Of a stretch of DNA of 64,000 bases, positions 1-11,948 are shown in pieces. The DNA comes from Salticus scenicus (taxonomy: Eukaryota > Arthropoda > Arachnida > Araneae > Salticidae). The DNA lies in assembly GCA_963930645.1 (NCBI GenBank), contig OZ005654.1:269864282-269928281 (forward strand), given 5' to 3'. Each line of letters starts with the position of its first letter. Position 1 is the first letter of the stretch. The notes under the pieces were generated by a model. That model was not told the DNA's origin, did no database searches, and worked only from the letters and a program-made list of their open reading frames with translations. A program made the position numbers and the translations under genes.

Positions 1-575
1 CTTTGATTTTTTTTTTTTACTTAGTCCAAATGTGTGTGCTTCATATTAAAAAAAAAAAAAACATTTTTCGTATTTTTGTAATTGACTACTGGAATTGGCC
101 ATCCCTTTTATGCATTTACATTCATAAAAGTTTGTAATATATATAAATTTATCTGTATATTCATTGTCTTAAAATAATTAAAAATTATAGAGCATTTATT
201 ATTATTAGTAAATTTTTAATAAACAAGTATTTTTTTCTTAGTTGAAATATTATCATATTGCCTGGAACAAAACACTATTAATATTCCTTTCTATATCCAA
301 AATACTTTACTTAAATATTAAATGCTGTGATATATTTGTAAACAGGGTTTGAAAAATCTTAAGTATCAGCTGCTATCACCCCAAATTGATTTGGTTAAGT
401 CCTAATTTCAACCGCAGACTTTGAAACAATGAAGTAAAAATTTTATGAACTGATATGGATTGAATGTGCTGGACAAAGTGATAAATTATGCAAGTTTTTG
501 AGCTAAGCTAAAGAAACAGATATTTTCAATTTTAGTCAAACAGACATTTCAGTCATATTGTATCATGACTAAAAT

Positions 576-721
576 CGGTGGCAGATCTAGGGGGAAAAAA
601 AGTACTGGTATTCACATTTGAATATTACAATTGTAAAATTTTCATTGATCTGGAATAACACCTTGACAAATCTTAGCCCCCCCCCCCCCCCAAAAAAAAA
701 AAAAAAAAAGTTCCGCCACTG
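576..721. mobile_element. hAT-like MITE, 146 bp
   Basis: Short terminal inverted repeats (CGGTGGCAGATC at the left, CCGCCACTG at the right) bound the stretch. It is flanked by near-identical 8-bp sequences, ACTAAAAT (568-575) and ATTAAAAT (722-729). An 8-bp target duplication is typical of hAT transposons. The interior is a long C run followed by a long A run, and it has no coding capacity. Confidence 0.55.
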
Positions 722-2673
722 ATTAAAATGGTGAGTTTTTAGTTTTAATCATCTAAAACATTGCTGTTAGTTGTTGAAAATATATGTAACATAATCAAAA
801 TGGCAAAATATCTTATATACTATAACTATATATGCAGCATATACATAAATGTTAATTTTCATTCGCAAAATGATCATTAAATTTATTATCTAAAAAAAAT
901 TATGCAAAAAATTTATCTCAAAAAGCATTTTATGCTAACAAACTCTACTAATCACATTAAATAATTACATCACTATGTATTAAAGCAACAAATATGTATC
1001 TTTTGATACAGACCTCTAATAAAACAATGTCTAAATATGATTGAAGAAGTTTTGACTTACTATTGTTTACAAATTTGACTATTGCTGACCCACTTATTTA
1101 CCACTCCCACAAAAACTACCAAACAAATCTATTATATCAGTCAATTATTAAGTTTTAAGGAAACAAAATGTTAATGTATGCAAAACTTTATATTGTTCTT
1201 GTGTTTGAACTTCTGACGTAGCACTTTGTTCTAAAAACATTTTTGAGCCCTGTTAATGAAGTAATATTTGGATATTGTTTACCATATTTAAATTTTTATT
1301 TTACTAACAATTCTAATAAAGGGATTTGTGTAAAGATGGAGTGATAGGACTTCGGGCAATACTTTAAACTCTCATTAGAATAAAAATTTGTGTGAAATTG
1401 AATTTATGGGAGTTATGTCAAATGTATTTATTATAAGAATGAACATATATACTTTACTTTAATCTCTCTTTTGTGTTGTAATAATCAAATAATCTATCAT
1501 GAAACTTAGAAAAAACAAGTACTGTTTAACATATATTTCAAATCCTCATTTTTTTACCTTTAAGTACCAGCACCGCCTCTTTAAATCCTCATTAATTACT
1601 ATCATGAAGTGATATATATAGTTTTTATTATCTTCAAAAATCTTAGCTAACTAAAAAAATATGTTTAAATACTTTTTTTTTTCTTATACTTTGGACATGA
1701 AAGTTAAATAATATTATCTGAGGATACTTTTAGTTAATAATGAAAAAAAGACTTAAATTGTTCTAATTTATTACTGTATATAGTTTCTTGATTTTTTTTT
1801 TCTAATTATTTCCTAATTATTATTATTTTCTATGTACAGTTAAATATGCATAGTTATTGGAGTTTATGGGGTTTATTCCCATCAATGAAATCATCAGTAT
1901 ATGATCTTGAAAAGATAAAATTTGTATACTATAATTGTTATTACTTGCTGTAGGTAATATTGGAAATTAGGTTTCTTACCATTTTAATTCCTTATTTAAG
2001 AAAAAAATTCTTTCATTGCTGAAGTAAGAAATTATTCTTATTTTATTCTTGCAAAATTACTCTATCATTATTACATTCCAGTATTATCCATAATAAGTTA
2101 CTTTAATAATAAAAGGTTTCAGTTTTTATTTTACAGATAATTTATCTATACAGACAGACGTATTTTTCTTTCTTTCCATCCTTAAAATTTTGTATTTAGA
2201 AAGAGTAATGTGTTTGGTAATTAATGTAAGGTTATATGTTTGGTAATGTACATGTTATGTGCCAAGCAATTGAATGCTGTTGTTATTTGACCTCTGAATA
2301 TTTATATAAAGTTATGATCAGTTGTTTGTTACAATGTGTATTAAAACTAATATCTGGATTAAAAACTAAGACTTGATGAGAAAAAAATATGAAGAAAGCT
2401 GATCTGTGATGTTTCTGTGTTTTTGTATGAACGTAAAACTGCATGATTGTAGTATTCAGGCTTGCTAGTGCATTGCCTGCTTATGTGTGTTCTTCATTGT
2501 ATACAATTATTATTGTTATCTATATTTTATGTGAAATTGGATGCTATTTTTTATATTTTCTTTGCTTGGAAAAGAAAATAAAAAGTGCTTTTTTTCTTTG
2601 CTTTTCATATTTTTTTCTTTCAAACTAAAACATATCTTTCTAGAAATATCATTTAAAGAATGTAATGACACAC

Positions 2674-2725
2674 AAAAAAAAAATAAATAAATAAATAAAT
2701 AAAATAAATAAATAAATAAATAAAA
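2674..2725. repeat. (AAAT)n microsatellite
   Basis: An A run followed by about eleven AAAT units with one slip. It is one of many simple A/T-rich repeats in the window. Confidence 0.9.
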
Positions 2726-3513
2726 GACTTCACAAGATTAATTTTGATTTATTTAATTTTAGTTATTTAGTAATAAAATTATCATAAAAACTCCTACGTT
2801 GAGTTTACGTTATAGTAAACTCAATATATAACAAACATACTCAACATATAACCAAATTAAATATTTGATTATTTGGCATTACAACCAAATATTTCATTTT
2901 ATTCACTATATCTAAAATGGAATTTCATGTGATATTTCAATTTTATTATCATAATTAGTTTCATTTGTGTGATCTAATTCACAGTTTTATGCCTAAGAAA
3001 AGAAATGTGAAATTATTTTTACTTCTTTTTGTACTGACATTTCAGTACAAAGAAATTTTAAAATGTCAATGTATAGTATTTAAATTGATATTGTTTAAAT
3101 AATCACATTCCACGTTCTTAAGCAAAAAATCAATCATATTTTTTCTATAGGATGTTGCACATTATTTAAAAAGATCTGTTGGTCAAACCAGTTTTTATTC
3201 AAAGGTTATACTTTATACCCTATTGCAAATTTCAAACTATTTTATCATCAAATTTGCTTGACAGATATATATTTGACTTTATATTCAGATTATTATTGAA
3301 TTTGTACCATCTGAATTTTTATGTACTACTATTTTTCAAAAAAATACTTGGAAATAGTTGTTCTGCAAAGTAAATGTTATACAAACCATTGTTAAATTCT
3401 TCTCTCCCTAATTTCAAAATCATTAAAAGGGATTAAGTGTCATATTTTTCAAACACTGTTTAGTATTTTTTATATTACTCTTAACTTTTATGCACATTAG
3501 CAATACTATTTAA

Positions 3514-3800
3514 CAGGGGTGAAACTTTTCAGGGGCTACCCTTGAATTCAGAGTTTTTGAAAATTTTGCTGTCACTGAATTTTATATTAAATTATTATGT
3601 TTTTATAGAAATTTCTTATTTAAAATGTTTAATTTGCCTTATAATGTATTAAAAACTCTCCAAATACCACTTTTTATAGATACAAATAAATATTTTTTGT
3701 TATTACAGAATGATATATCATTAATAAATCTCCCCTCCCCATTCATTCTGCTTGCAAAATAGCAGTTTTCAGGATTTTTGCATATTAAGTAGTTTCCCTC
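3514..3800. mobile_element. hAT-like MITE, family of the 14.35-kb copy
   Basis: It starts CAGGGGTGAAACTTTTCAGG and ends with a decayed AGTTTCCCTC. The same head, a body with TTTAATTTG(T/C)CTTATA, and the tail phrase GCAGTTTTCAGGATTTTTGCATA recur at 14354-14591. The flanks TATTTAA and GATTTAA may be a worn target duplication. There is no coding capacity. Confidence 0.6.
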
Positions 3801-5010
3801 TTGATTTAATAATGTTTATTAGAAAAAACTCTTTGTTTTTTTCTGGATAAATATGTTAATCTGTAAGTTCAAAAATTCTCACAATTGCTTTATTTTTCTA
3901 CTGTAGATGATAATTGTCTTTTTCTAAACATTTTAACAAATTGCAAAAAGCTGAACCTGCTAAAATGCTTTGAATAATTTTCTTGTGCTATTAATCAGAC
4001 ATTATTTCATTTTTTTTCTGCACCTATCATTATTTTGAATGTTAATGAGAAAAATTCCTGACTCATCAAACTATAGCCATCAGATTATAACATAGATTGT
4101 TTCATATGTTTCTTTCAGAAACAGAGGAGTGTCTTAGCTTATGTCCAGAATCTGATTTGCTGTGCTCTAAGTGTAACATTTGTGCAGTTTATTAGCTGTT
4201 TGTTACTACTTTTTGCTATGTATGATTATGGTTTTTTTTTTTTTTATATAATCATTTAAATACAACTACACTTATTATACTTTGTTGTATTTGTTTTGAC
4301 ATACTAATCATATAAAATAATCTAAACTAAAGAGTCAAGCATTAATTCAAACTTATATGTTTATTTTAAAACTGGTGTGCTTATATATGATGTCGACAGT
4401 CAAGGAAATCATGGAAAAATCAGGGAACTTTATCAATCTGGAAAAATCAGGGAATTTTGTTAAATTACCAAAAAATCATGGAACATTTTATTTTTGCCTT
4501 CCAAACACGACTGAAACAAAACAGAACAGATGCCAAACAGATGATATCTTATCCAAGATTGTAGAAGATTGGCTGCTTTGCCAAGTTAACATTTAAAAAA
4601 AAACTTGCTTTTTTTTTTCTTTTTTAATTAAATATTCTTAATGCAACAACTTGAGGAATAATTTTATGTTCTGATGTTAATATGTTGTACAGTTAAAAGG
4701 ATTCAAATTTTTTATATTATGTGGATTTTTTCCTAAATTTTGAACTTTTTGTTTGCATTTTATTTTAATTTTTGTGTACATTAACAAAATCAACAAAGAA
4801 GAAGAAAATATCACGCAGTTCGCTTAATAGGGTGCAATATACCATACACAAAAGAGTGTGATAGACAAAAAATTAAGGCCTGTATGTATGTAATGAGAAT
4901 TATGGAAATCTGGCAAAATTACTCAGGGAATATTAATCACTCAATTTTACTTGAAGGACGATAAATTCATTAAATAAATTTACACAGTTACCTTACATAA
5001 TGTCCTTATT

Positions 5011-5609
5011 CAGGGTGGCGACAATCATGGAAAACTGGGAAATCATGGAAAAATCAGGGTACTTTATCAATCTGGAAATATCAGGGAAAAATCAGGGAAT
5101 TTTGTAAAAATACCTAAAAATCATGGAAGTTTTCATTTTTGTCCAAGCACGACTGAAAGACCAAACAGGTGTATCTTAACCATGATTGCAGAGGATTGGC
5201 TACTTTCTAGTTGAATCTCACCAAGTTAACATAAGAAAAAAAAAAAAAAAAAAAAAAAAATGCAAGAACTTGAGGAATAATTTTATGTCTTGATGTTAAT
5301 GTGTTATGCAGTTAAAATGAGTCATATTTTTATAATTTTTTCAATTTCTCCAAAATTTTGAATTTTTCATTTTATCTTCCTTTTTGTAAGTGAGCAAAGA
5401 AAAAAAAAAAAAAAAAAAAAAAAAGAAAAAGATTGAGATATTTTTGCTCATTAGTATAGTTTTTTGAATTGCAGTGGTTTAACGAGTATGTTACACAAGA
5501 ATGTGATAGACACAATAGGTAATGAAAATCATGAAAATTTGTCAAAATTAGTCATGGAAATCATGGAAAAATCAGGGAACTTCTTCTCCGAATTTCTGTA
5601 GCCATCCTG
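5011..5609. mobile_element. hAT-like non-autonomous element inside the Penelope-like arm
   Basis: It starts CAGGGTGGCGACAATCATGG and ends GTAGCCATCCTG. TTATT lies directly outside both ends (5006-5010 and 5610-5614), consistent with a short target duplication. The interior has long A runs and repeated ATCATGGAAAAATCAGGG, and no ORF. It belongs to the same family as the outer 4.4-7.5 kb copy, so the family moved again after the Penelope-like copy landed. Confidence 0.7.
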
Positions 5610-5665
5610 TTATTTCTTTTTTGCACAATACGTATTTCAAGTGCGTCCGCAGTCATCTTCAGGTG

Positions 5666-6949
5666 CTAAGTGACCTCTTCATCTTCATCTGTCTCTATTG
5701 TTGATCGTCGCCGGCTCGTTAGTTCTCCTCGCTTCACTTCAGTTAAATTTAGTATTGGCTGCCATTCTTTCGCTATTATTGCGTGTTCTCTTTCATTAAT
5801 TGCATAGGGGTTAGTCAGAATTTCGAGGGTCTCACGTTTTAGGGCATAACTGTGATTATTATATGGAGCAAGTTTTTTAGTAGTAATTGAGTTAATGTTG
5901 ATAGGGTTATTATGGTGTACAGAGGAGAGCGCGGTAGATAGTCTATGATGTTTTAAATCTGATTTATGTTCTTTTTCATATTTGTAAATTTTCCTTTTTC
6001 TAACACCAATATAACTGGTGCTTTTTTCGTTAATATAATTAAAGTCGATTTTGTAAATACCGGGTGTGGAATTATTGTCTATCTTATCTTTTATGTTGGA
6101 AAATATTTCTATTGGGTTTTATGGAGATGTTTATATTAAGTTTTTTTGCTTCATTTTTTATTTTTATACTTGCGCCGTTGCAAAAGGGGATAGAAGTTGT
6201 AAATTTAGGTTTTAATTTTTGCGTATTATTAATTTTATTGAGATCTTTAATACGTTTTTTATAAAGTTTATTGATAAGATTTTTTGGGTATTTTGCGTTA
6301 TGTGCGATATTTTTAATATATTTTAGTTCATCATTAAGGAGGGTTTTATTGGAGCAAATAAGGATTGTGCGATTAATATATGAACGGATAGCAGCGTACT
6401 TATATGGCAGTAATTATTAATAATTTCGGAGTTAGCGGTAGGTTTCCTATAGATAGTAGTATCGAAAGTGTTGTTTGGATTTTTTATAATTTTAATGTCT
6501 AAATAATTTATTATACTGTTAGATTCATTTTCCATAGTAAATTTTATATTTTTATCCAGGTTGTTTAAGTCTGTTAGTATGCTATTAGTATCTATATAAT
6601 TTGGAAAAACGGCAAATACATCATCCACGTAACGTGTCCATAATTTACTTTTATTAATAATGTTTTTAGCAGAGTTTTCTACAAGCCGCATTTTTAATTC
6701 TGCGATTATTCCTGAGACGGGCAAGCCCATAGGGACCCCCTGTTTTTGACGGTAGATGTTATGGTTGAACTGGAAGTAAGATTTGTTTAAAAGTAAATTG
6801 CTTGCGCGGATTAAAGTTTCACTAATTTTATTGTTTCCGTATGTTTTGGTAACCATAATTAATAACAAAATTACCAAAACATACGGAAACAATAAAAAAG
6901 ATAAAATAGACAATAGAGACGAAAAAGATAAAATAGACAATAATTCCAC
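5666..6949 (-). pseudogene. Penelope-like RT / GIY-YIG endonuclease, truncated and frameshifted
   Basis: The reverse transcriptase part (6949 down to about 6400) has QGVPMGLPVSG followed by RYVDDVFAVFP, the palm motif with catalytic Asp pair, then INYLDIKI. This matches the Penelope-type RT order. After about 6415 the reading moves to another frame (AAIRSYINRTIL, then LLNDELKYIKNIAHNAKYP). A second shift near 6085 leads into the endonuclease: PGIYKIDFNYINEKS, then SYIGV, the two GIY-YIG half-motifs, and later a LKRETLEIL helix, ending at a TAG at 5666-5668. The N-terminal fingers are missing because the copy begins at the fold-back junction. At least two frameshifts make it non-functional. 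It is a mobile-element gene unrelated to Duox function. Confidence 0.85.
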
Positions 6950-7410
6950 ACCCGGTATTTACAAAATCGACTTTAATTATATTAACGAAAAAAGCGCCTG
7001 TTATATAGGTGTTACAAAAGGAAAATTTATGAACGTGAAAAAGAACATAAATCAGATTTAAAACATCATAGACTATCTACCGCGCTCTCCTCTGTCCACC
7101 ATAATAACCCTATCAACATTAACTCAATTACTACTAAAAAACTTGCTCCATATAATAATCACAGTTATGCCCTAAAACGCGAAGCCCTCGAAATTCTGAC
7201 TAACCCCTACGCAATTAACGAAAGAGAACACGCAATAATACCGAAAGAATGGCAGCCAATACTAAATTTAACTGAAGTGAAGCGAGGAGAACAAACGAGC
7301 CGGCGACGATCAACAATAGAGACAGATGAAGAGGTCACTTACCACCTGAAGATGAGTGCGGACGCACTTGAAATACATATTGTGCAAAAAAGAAATAAGG
7401 ACATTATGTA
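6915..7410 (+). pseudogene. Inverted partial copy of the Penelope-like endonuclease
   Basis: On the plus strand the frame reads PGIYKIDFNYINEKSACYIG (within 6948-7010) and continues in pieces through the same C-terminal region as the minus-strand copy. It is about 90 percent or more identical by eye to the other arm. The reverse transcriptase is absent: sequence from the RT region is fused directly to a KDKIDNRDEKDKIDNN-type spacer and then the GIY-YIG domain. Confidence 0.75.
7346..7373 (+). ncRNA. Hammerhead-ribozyme-like core, Penelope-like right arm
   Basis: CTGAAGA is followed by a stem-loop (GAGTGCG with CGCACTT) and then GAAA. This is the CUGANGA / helix II / GAAA layout of the hammerhead core. 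The mirror copy on the minus strand is at 5631-5662, where helix II carries a mismatch (GACTGCG with CGCACTT). One extra U lies between GA and helix II, and helix III with the cleavage site is not resolved, so activity is uncertain. Confidence 0.5.
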
Positions 7411-7837
7411 AGGTAACTGTGTAAATTTATTTAATAATTAGTCAGGGAAATCGGGGAACTTTTTTCCTGCTTTTTTGTAGTGACCCTGTATATAACTTTG
7501 CTTTGACCATAAATATTCTGTCAGGAGCAACATAATATATAAATTAAGAAATACAAGTATAATCTGATAAATACTGATATCCAGACTTATTGCATTTATT
7601 AATTTACATTTTGAAGAACAGTAATCAGTGCATTAAAATGTTTACTTTTTACTTAATAATATTTTTCAACAAACTGAAGTAATTTATGTTCTCATAATGG
7701 GCTAAAAAAAGAATAAACAAAGTTTATTTTTTTTTTTGTTTATTTATTAAATAATTTTTTTCTATCTTCATAAAGCTTTATTTTTCCAACCTCTAATTTA
7801 TTTGCATTAAAATTTTTTTATGGATTAATTTCCCCAG

Positions 7838-8014
7838 AAACTCCTTTAATCCGTTTGTTACCTGCTGCATATGATGGAGGCATATACAAACCTGTTAATA
7901 AAAGCCAAGCTAATCCTTTTGTTGTTAGTGAGCATATAATGAAGGATATCCAGACTTGTAATGGCTTTGAAGAATCTTCTAAAACAGGAAAAAATGTTTT
8001 TATGCTGTTTTTTG
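7838..8014 (+). CDS. Duox: Duox exon 1 of window: start of the peroxidase-like domain
   Basis: The acceptor CCCCAG precedes 7838 and the donor GTATGT follows 8014. Two bases complete a codon from an upstream exon, then the frame reads TPLIRLLPAAYDGG and ends MLFFG, with Gly split by the intron. The LPAAY-DG stretch and the FFGQ motif shared with exon 2 are hallmarks of the Duox peroxidase-like domain. Confidence 0.9.
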
Positions 8015-9099
8015 GTATGTATCTTCTCTTTTCTTTTTTTTAAATCTAAACGTAATGATATGTCACTTATTAAATATATATATAATCCAGCCAATATCAT
8101 GGTACAAGTTGATTTATATAGCATGTTTTCTTCCTGGAACATCTTGAGGATGTCTTGGGAAGAAGATAAGTGTTCTATATGATTATTGGAACTGAAATTT
8201 TCTTCCTTTTTATTTATTTTTTATTTTTTTTATTTATTTATTTTTTCAGTATTTGTATTTTTCTAATTAGACTGATGTTCAACTAATACAGCTTTTGAAT
8301 GTATATTTTTCAAATCGAAAAATAATACTTGTAATTGCAATGCTTTTTGTTTTATGCAATCTAAAAGTCTCTATAATATCATTTTATCTTATGTAATTTA
8401 AAACCAATATATATTTTTGATCGTTTTCTTTTATTAAGTTTTCAAACAAATTGTACACAATTCATCTTTCTCTCTTAAAAATAGGAAAGAAAAAAAAATG
8501 AACAAGTTATTCAAAACAGAAATTATACAAGACATATAAATAATTTAAAATTGGTGAAGATTAATTTTATTTTCCAAATCTCAGCATTCAAAGAAATTTT
8601 TAAGGCATAAATCCTACAAAAAATAAAAATAAATAAATAAATAAATAAAAATTATAAACTTTATAAGAAAAAAAAAAAAAAATCGGTGTAGTTAAGTAGA
8701 AAATCTACAAATTACCTTCATCAAATTACCTTGTATTCAATATTTCAGAACAGTATTTCTTAATTGCTATACCATAACACAAGAATGTCACTTGAACTTG
8801 TTTTCGGCTAGCTATAAAAACAGTAATTTGCTTTAAGACTTTTATTAGCTTTCTACAAAATTAATTTGTGTTTGATTCATAGTTCATGTTTTTATATATT
8901 GCTAATTTTGGTGCTACACTTGTGTTTACTTTTCTGTTTGATGAAAGGTTGTGCCCATATTTTGACCCAAAACAATTTTTTTTAATTTTTCAATTTGTAA
9001 CGTTTGTGTACAAAGTTATTTATTATTTCCTTCTGTATTCAATAGGAAGAAAGTTTTGGATTTGTGAAAAAATTTTAACTCCAGTTTTTTATGAATTTT

Positions 9100-9300
9100 C
9101 ATACATTTTGAGATGTCATGAACATGATTTGACTATTTTTAGAAAACGTCTCTGTGTGTGTCTGTACAAAATTTTGTTTATGATGTATCTTATGAACCAA
9201 TGGATAGAATTCAATATAACTTTACATTTGGTTGGACCTTGACTTATGTTGATGCTGATTAATTTCTGGTGCATATCACTGAACAGGTGACTCTGTTATA
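9100..9300 (-). repeat. Dispersed repeat, minus-strand copy
   Basis: Phrases such as TATGAACCAATGGATAGAAT and GGTTGGACCTTGACTTA are the reverse complement of phrases at 59380-59500, and the family is also related to 31.95-32.55 kb. No coding signal. Confidence 0.6.
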
Positions 9301-10053
9301 CCGTTTTTTCAAATTTTTCAGCTTGGCATCATAGAACAGAATTTTTTAATAAATGTACAGAAGGAGGATTATTTTTTACTAAACATTGTGGAATAATATA
9401 TGTATGTACTAGCAAATGCATATGAAAGTTTTGCACTTTATTTCGTTCTTATTTGCTTTTAAAATTGGAAACTCATAAATATTATACCAATTTCACCATC
9501 TAATATAATCTTATACCATATAATTAAAATTTTAATTTACCAGAAGCCAAATTATTATTAGAACCAAATTAATATTGTGCAATAGTAAAGCCAAAATCTT
9601 TCAAAGAAAGGTTTCAAAATAAAATTCATGGTTGGCGACCCAGTTTTCATACTTCGGCAGGCAGTACAGTTTTAGTATAGGATTCCAATAATGACTTAAA
9701 TTTTTGTCATTATGTTCACGTTGATGATGACTTTTCACTTATTTATTTTGTCAAAATTTTTTGTTTAAAAAAAACTAATTCCTATTTTCATTATACTTTT
9801 TATGATTGTCTTTTTCTAGTCAATTTATGATAATAATTCGTATTCTGTATATATCTTTAAAGTATTGCTTGTTTTAAAATGTTGCTTGCAAAGATTCTGA
9901 AATGGCAACTTTTAAAAATATATTTTTCAATAAAAAAATGTCATCAGACAAATGTCATCATTTTTTCTTATTAGATCATTGAGTTGAGTCTGTGTGCTTA
10001 AATATTGTCCATTTATCAATATTATTTTGTATTCTCATGCATTTTATTAATTA

Positions 10054-11698
10054 CACTAGCAGGCTATGCCCGCTTTGCTGGTCATTATTTTTAAATAAAT
10101 CACTATAAATAATGAATTCTCAAAATTGCATTAATTTTTATCATATAAAAAATAAAATTAAAAAAAAAAAAATGTGATCGGGTAAAATGTTGCTCCGGGT
10201 CCACACTGCCTTCGTCAGCATAGGCCATTGTGTGCTGTGCGCAAGCATTTTTGTTTGACACTCTTAAGGAATCACTATATTATCGTAAGAGAAAAACATA
10301 AATATAAAATACAAAAAAATTCTTCTCTCATCGGTGTAAGAATCGGTCCGGGCCTCCACTGCCTGTTGCAGCATATACACACGCGTTTGGTGCGTGTGTT
10401 CCTTTGCCCACCGTTCCCATCCCTCCTAGTTATTTTACACTTTCAAAAATATCCACAATCGTTTTCTCAGGCTATTAAATCTAATAATACTAATTTCCAA
10501 CATTCTATCTGAATTTCTTTATTTTTGCCGCGGCACCCGCACTTCGTAATAATTCTACACTTTAAAAATATCTTCAATCGATTTATTGTGTCTTAAAACC
10601 TAATAATACTAATTTTCAATGCTCTAACTCTTATTTCTGTATTTTTTATCCTTCGCCCCTCCCCCTTTCCGTCTATCCTAATAATTTTTCTCTTTTGAAA
10701 ATATCTGCAATCGATTTGTAGATCCCAAAAACCAATAGTGCCAATTTTGAACGGTCTGACTCTATTTCTATTGTGTTCCCTTCCCGGCTCTCCTAAAAAT
10801 TTTATAAATTCAAAAATATCCGCAATCGATTTGTAGGTATCAAAAACCTCTATGTACCAATTTTGAATGATCTAACTCTATTTTTTTTTTTTTTTGCCCC
10901 TCCACTCCCTCTCCCCGCCCCTCCTGATAACTTTACACTTTCGAAAATATCCTCATTCGACTTGCAGGCCTCTAAAACCTATATGTATCAATTTTGAACT
11001 GTCTAACTATATTTCTCTTTTTCCCCCATAGCCTCACCCTTCCTGCCCCACCTGACACGAATTTCTAAAATTCCAGAAATTGGTTTTTAGATATTTGTGT
11101 GAGCTATATTTTAGAGCAAAAATCTCGCATATATCTTTTTTTTTTTCTTTTCTTTCTTTTTTGCGATATGAAGGATTATTTGAAATCACGCTTTGCCCCC
11201 TTCTCCCCTTTAGGGGTTGAATTTCTAAAATTCCAGAAATTAATTTTTAGCTATTTGTATTAGCTATATTTTAGAGCAAAAATTTCATGTATATCTGTTT
11301 TTTTTGTTTGAGATATATAGGATTATGTGAAATCACATTTTGCGCATGTGAAATCATGTTTTGCCCCCTTGCCCCCCTTGAGGACCGAATTTCCGAAATT
11401 CCAGAAATTGTTTTTTAGATATTTGTGTTAGCTATATTTTAAAGTAAAAATTTTATGGATATCTTTTTTTTTTTTTTTTTGAGATATGAAGGATTTTATG
11501 AAATCACATTTGGCCCTCCTGTCCCCCTTGGGGTGGAGGGAAATTTTGTAAAATTGCTTCTTAGTGGATGTCTGTGTAACAGAAGGAACATTGTCACAAA
11601 ATTTTTGCTTCCAGGTCTAGGGGTTTGGGCTGGGCAATGATGAACCAGTCACTCCTCACTCACACACTCAGGAGAAACGATTTTATATATGTAGATAA
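10054..11698. mobile_element. Dispersed repeat with two internal tandem arrays
   Basis: The head ACTAGCAGGCTATGCCCGC recurs at 45566 (ACTAGCAGGCTACACCCGC), and the tail TTTTATATATGTAGATAA resembles TTTATTTATATAGATAA at 46580-46596. About five units of roughly 120 bp lie at 10.42-11.03 kb, with a core like AAAATATCCGCAATCGATTT followed by AAAACCTA and ACCAATTTTGAA. Three units of about 165 bp lie at 11.05-11.55 kb, with cores AATTCCAGAAATT and GCTATATTTTA. The class is unclear; a non-autonomous rolling-circle or LINE-derived element are both possible. Confidence 0.65.
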
Positions 11699-11948
11699 TT
11701 AGAATTGGATATATTGAAATTTTAAAATATTAAAATGCCATCTGGTGACAGAGATTTGCGATGTCTACTCTTAAAATCCAATTCAAATAAGTTTTAAAAT
11801 GATGTATTACTTTTGAAATTATGCTATTTAGAAGCTGAGATAGAAAAATAATATAAATACTGTTATAAAAAGATCTATGTTGGACTTTTTCGTGGTTTTC
11901 TCCGAAACTGGCGTAATTCCGGGCTAAATACTGTTAAAAATCCTTAGT

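Larger units (their letters stand above)
4969..7435 (-). mobile_element. Penelope-like element in fold-back (head-to-head) form
   Basis: Two inverted copies of the same 3' region face each other. The left arm is on the minus strand (4969-5010 plus 5610-about 6090). The right arm is on the plus strand (about 6924-7435). Between them lies a 5'-truncated reverse transcriptase on the minus strand. The junction is a perfect 23-bp inverted repeat (6830-6852 with 6871-6893, 18-base spacer). Penelope-like elements are known for terminal repeats in either orientation and for 5' truncation, which fits. The left arm is interrupted at 5011-5609 by a hAT-like element flanked by TTATT on both sides; removing it restores symmetry with the right arm. 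Confidence 0.85.
4388..7488. mobile_element. Older hAT-like element, split by a Penelope-like insertion
   Basis: The left part (about 4388-4968) and right part (7436-7488) carry the same phrases as the intact copy at 5011-5609: repeated ATCATGGAAAAATCAGGGAA, the AAGCACGACTGAAA-type phrase, and an end reading GTAGTGACCCTG. They are separated by the Penelope-like fold-back at 4969-7435, so this copy is the outermost and oldest layer. The left terminus is worn (TGATGTCGACAGTCAAGG against CAGGGTGGCGACAATCATGG). No transposase is visible. Confidence 0.6.
1..7837. other. Upstream intron/flank without a recognisable host exon
   Basis: The first Duox exon seen starts in mid-codon, so at least one earlier exon exists. 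I searched this stretch for the conserved Duox N-terminal segment (a D-G-W-x-N-N-L type motif) and did not see it. The stretch holds AT-rich sequence, microsatellites, two hAT-like MITEs and the nested repeat block at 4.4-7.5 kb, listed separately. The rest (about 730-3500 and 3810-4380) shows nothing I can name. Confidence 0.6.

Noticed and set aside
4120..4195. Possible upstream Duox exon after TTTCTTTCAG with a Cys-rich reading
   Set aside because: It does not resemble the Duox N-terminus and has no plausible donor before the stop.
6783..7061. 92-residue plus-strand open frame as an independent GIY-YIG protein
   Set aside because: It crosses the fold-back junction and joins sequence of both arms; the natural protein is the Penelope-like polyprotein.
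8886..9242. 118-residue open frame rich in aromatic and hydrophobic residues
   Set aside because: AT-rich composition, no motif, and its end lies in a dispersed repeat seen in reverse at 59.4 kb.
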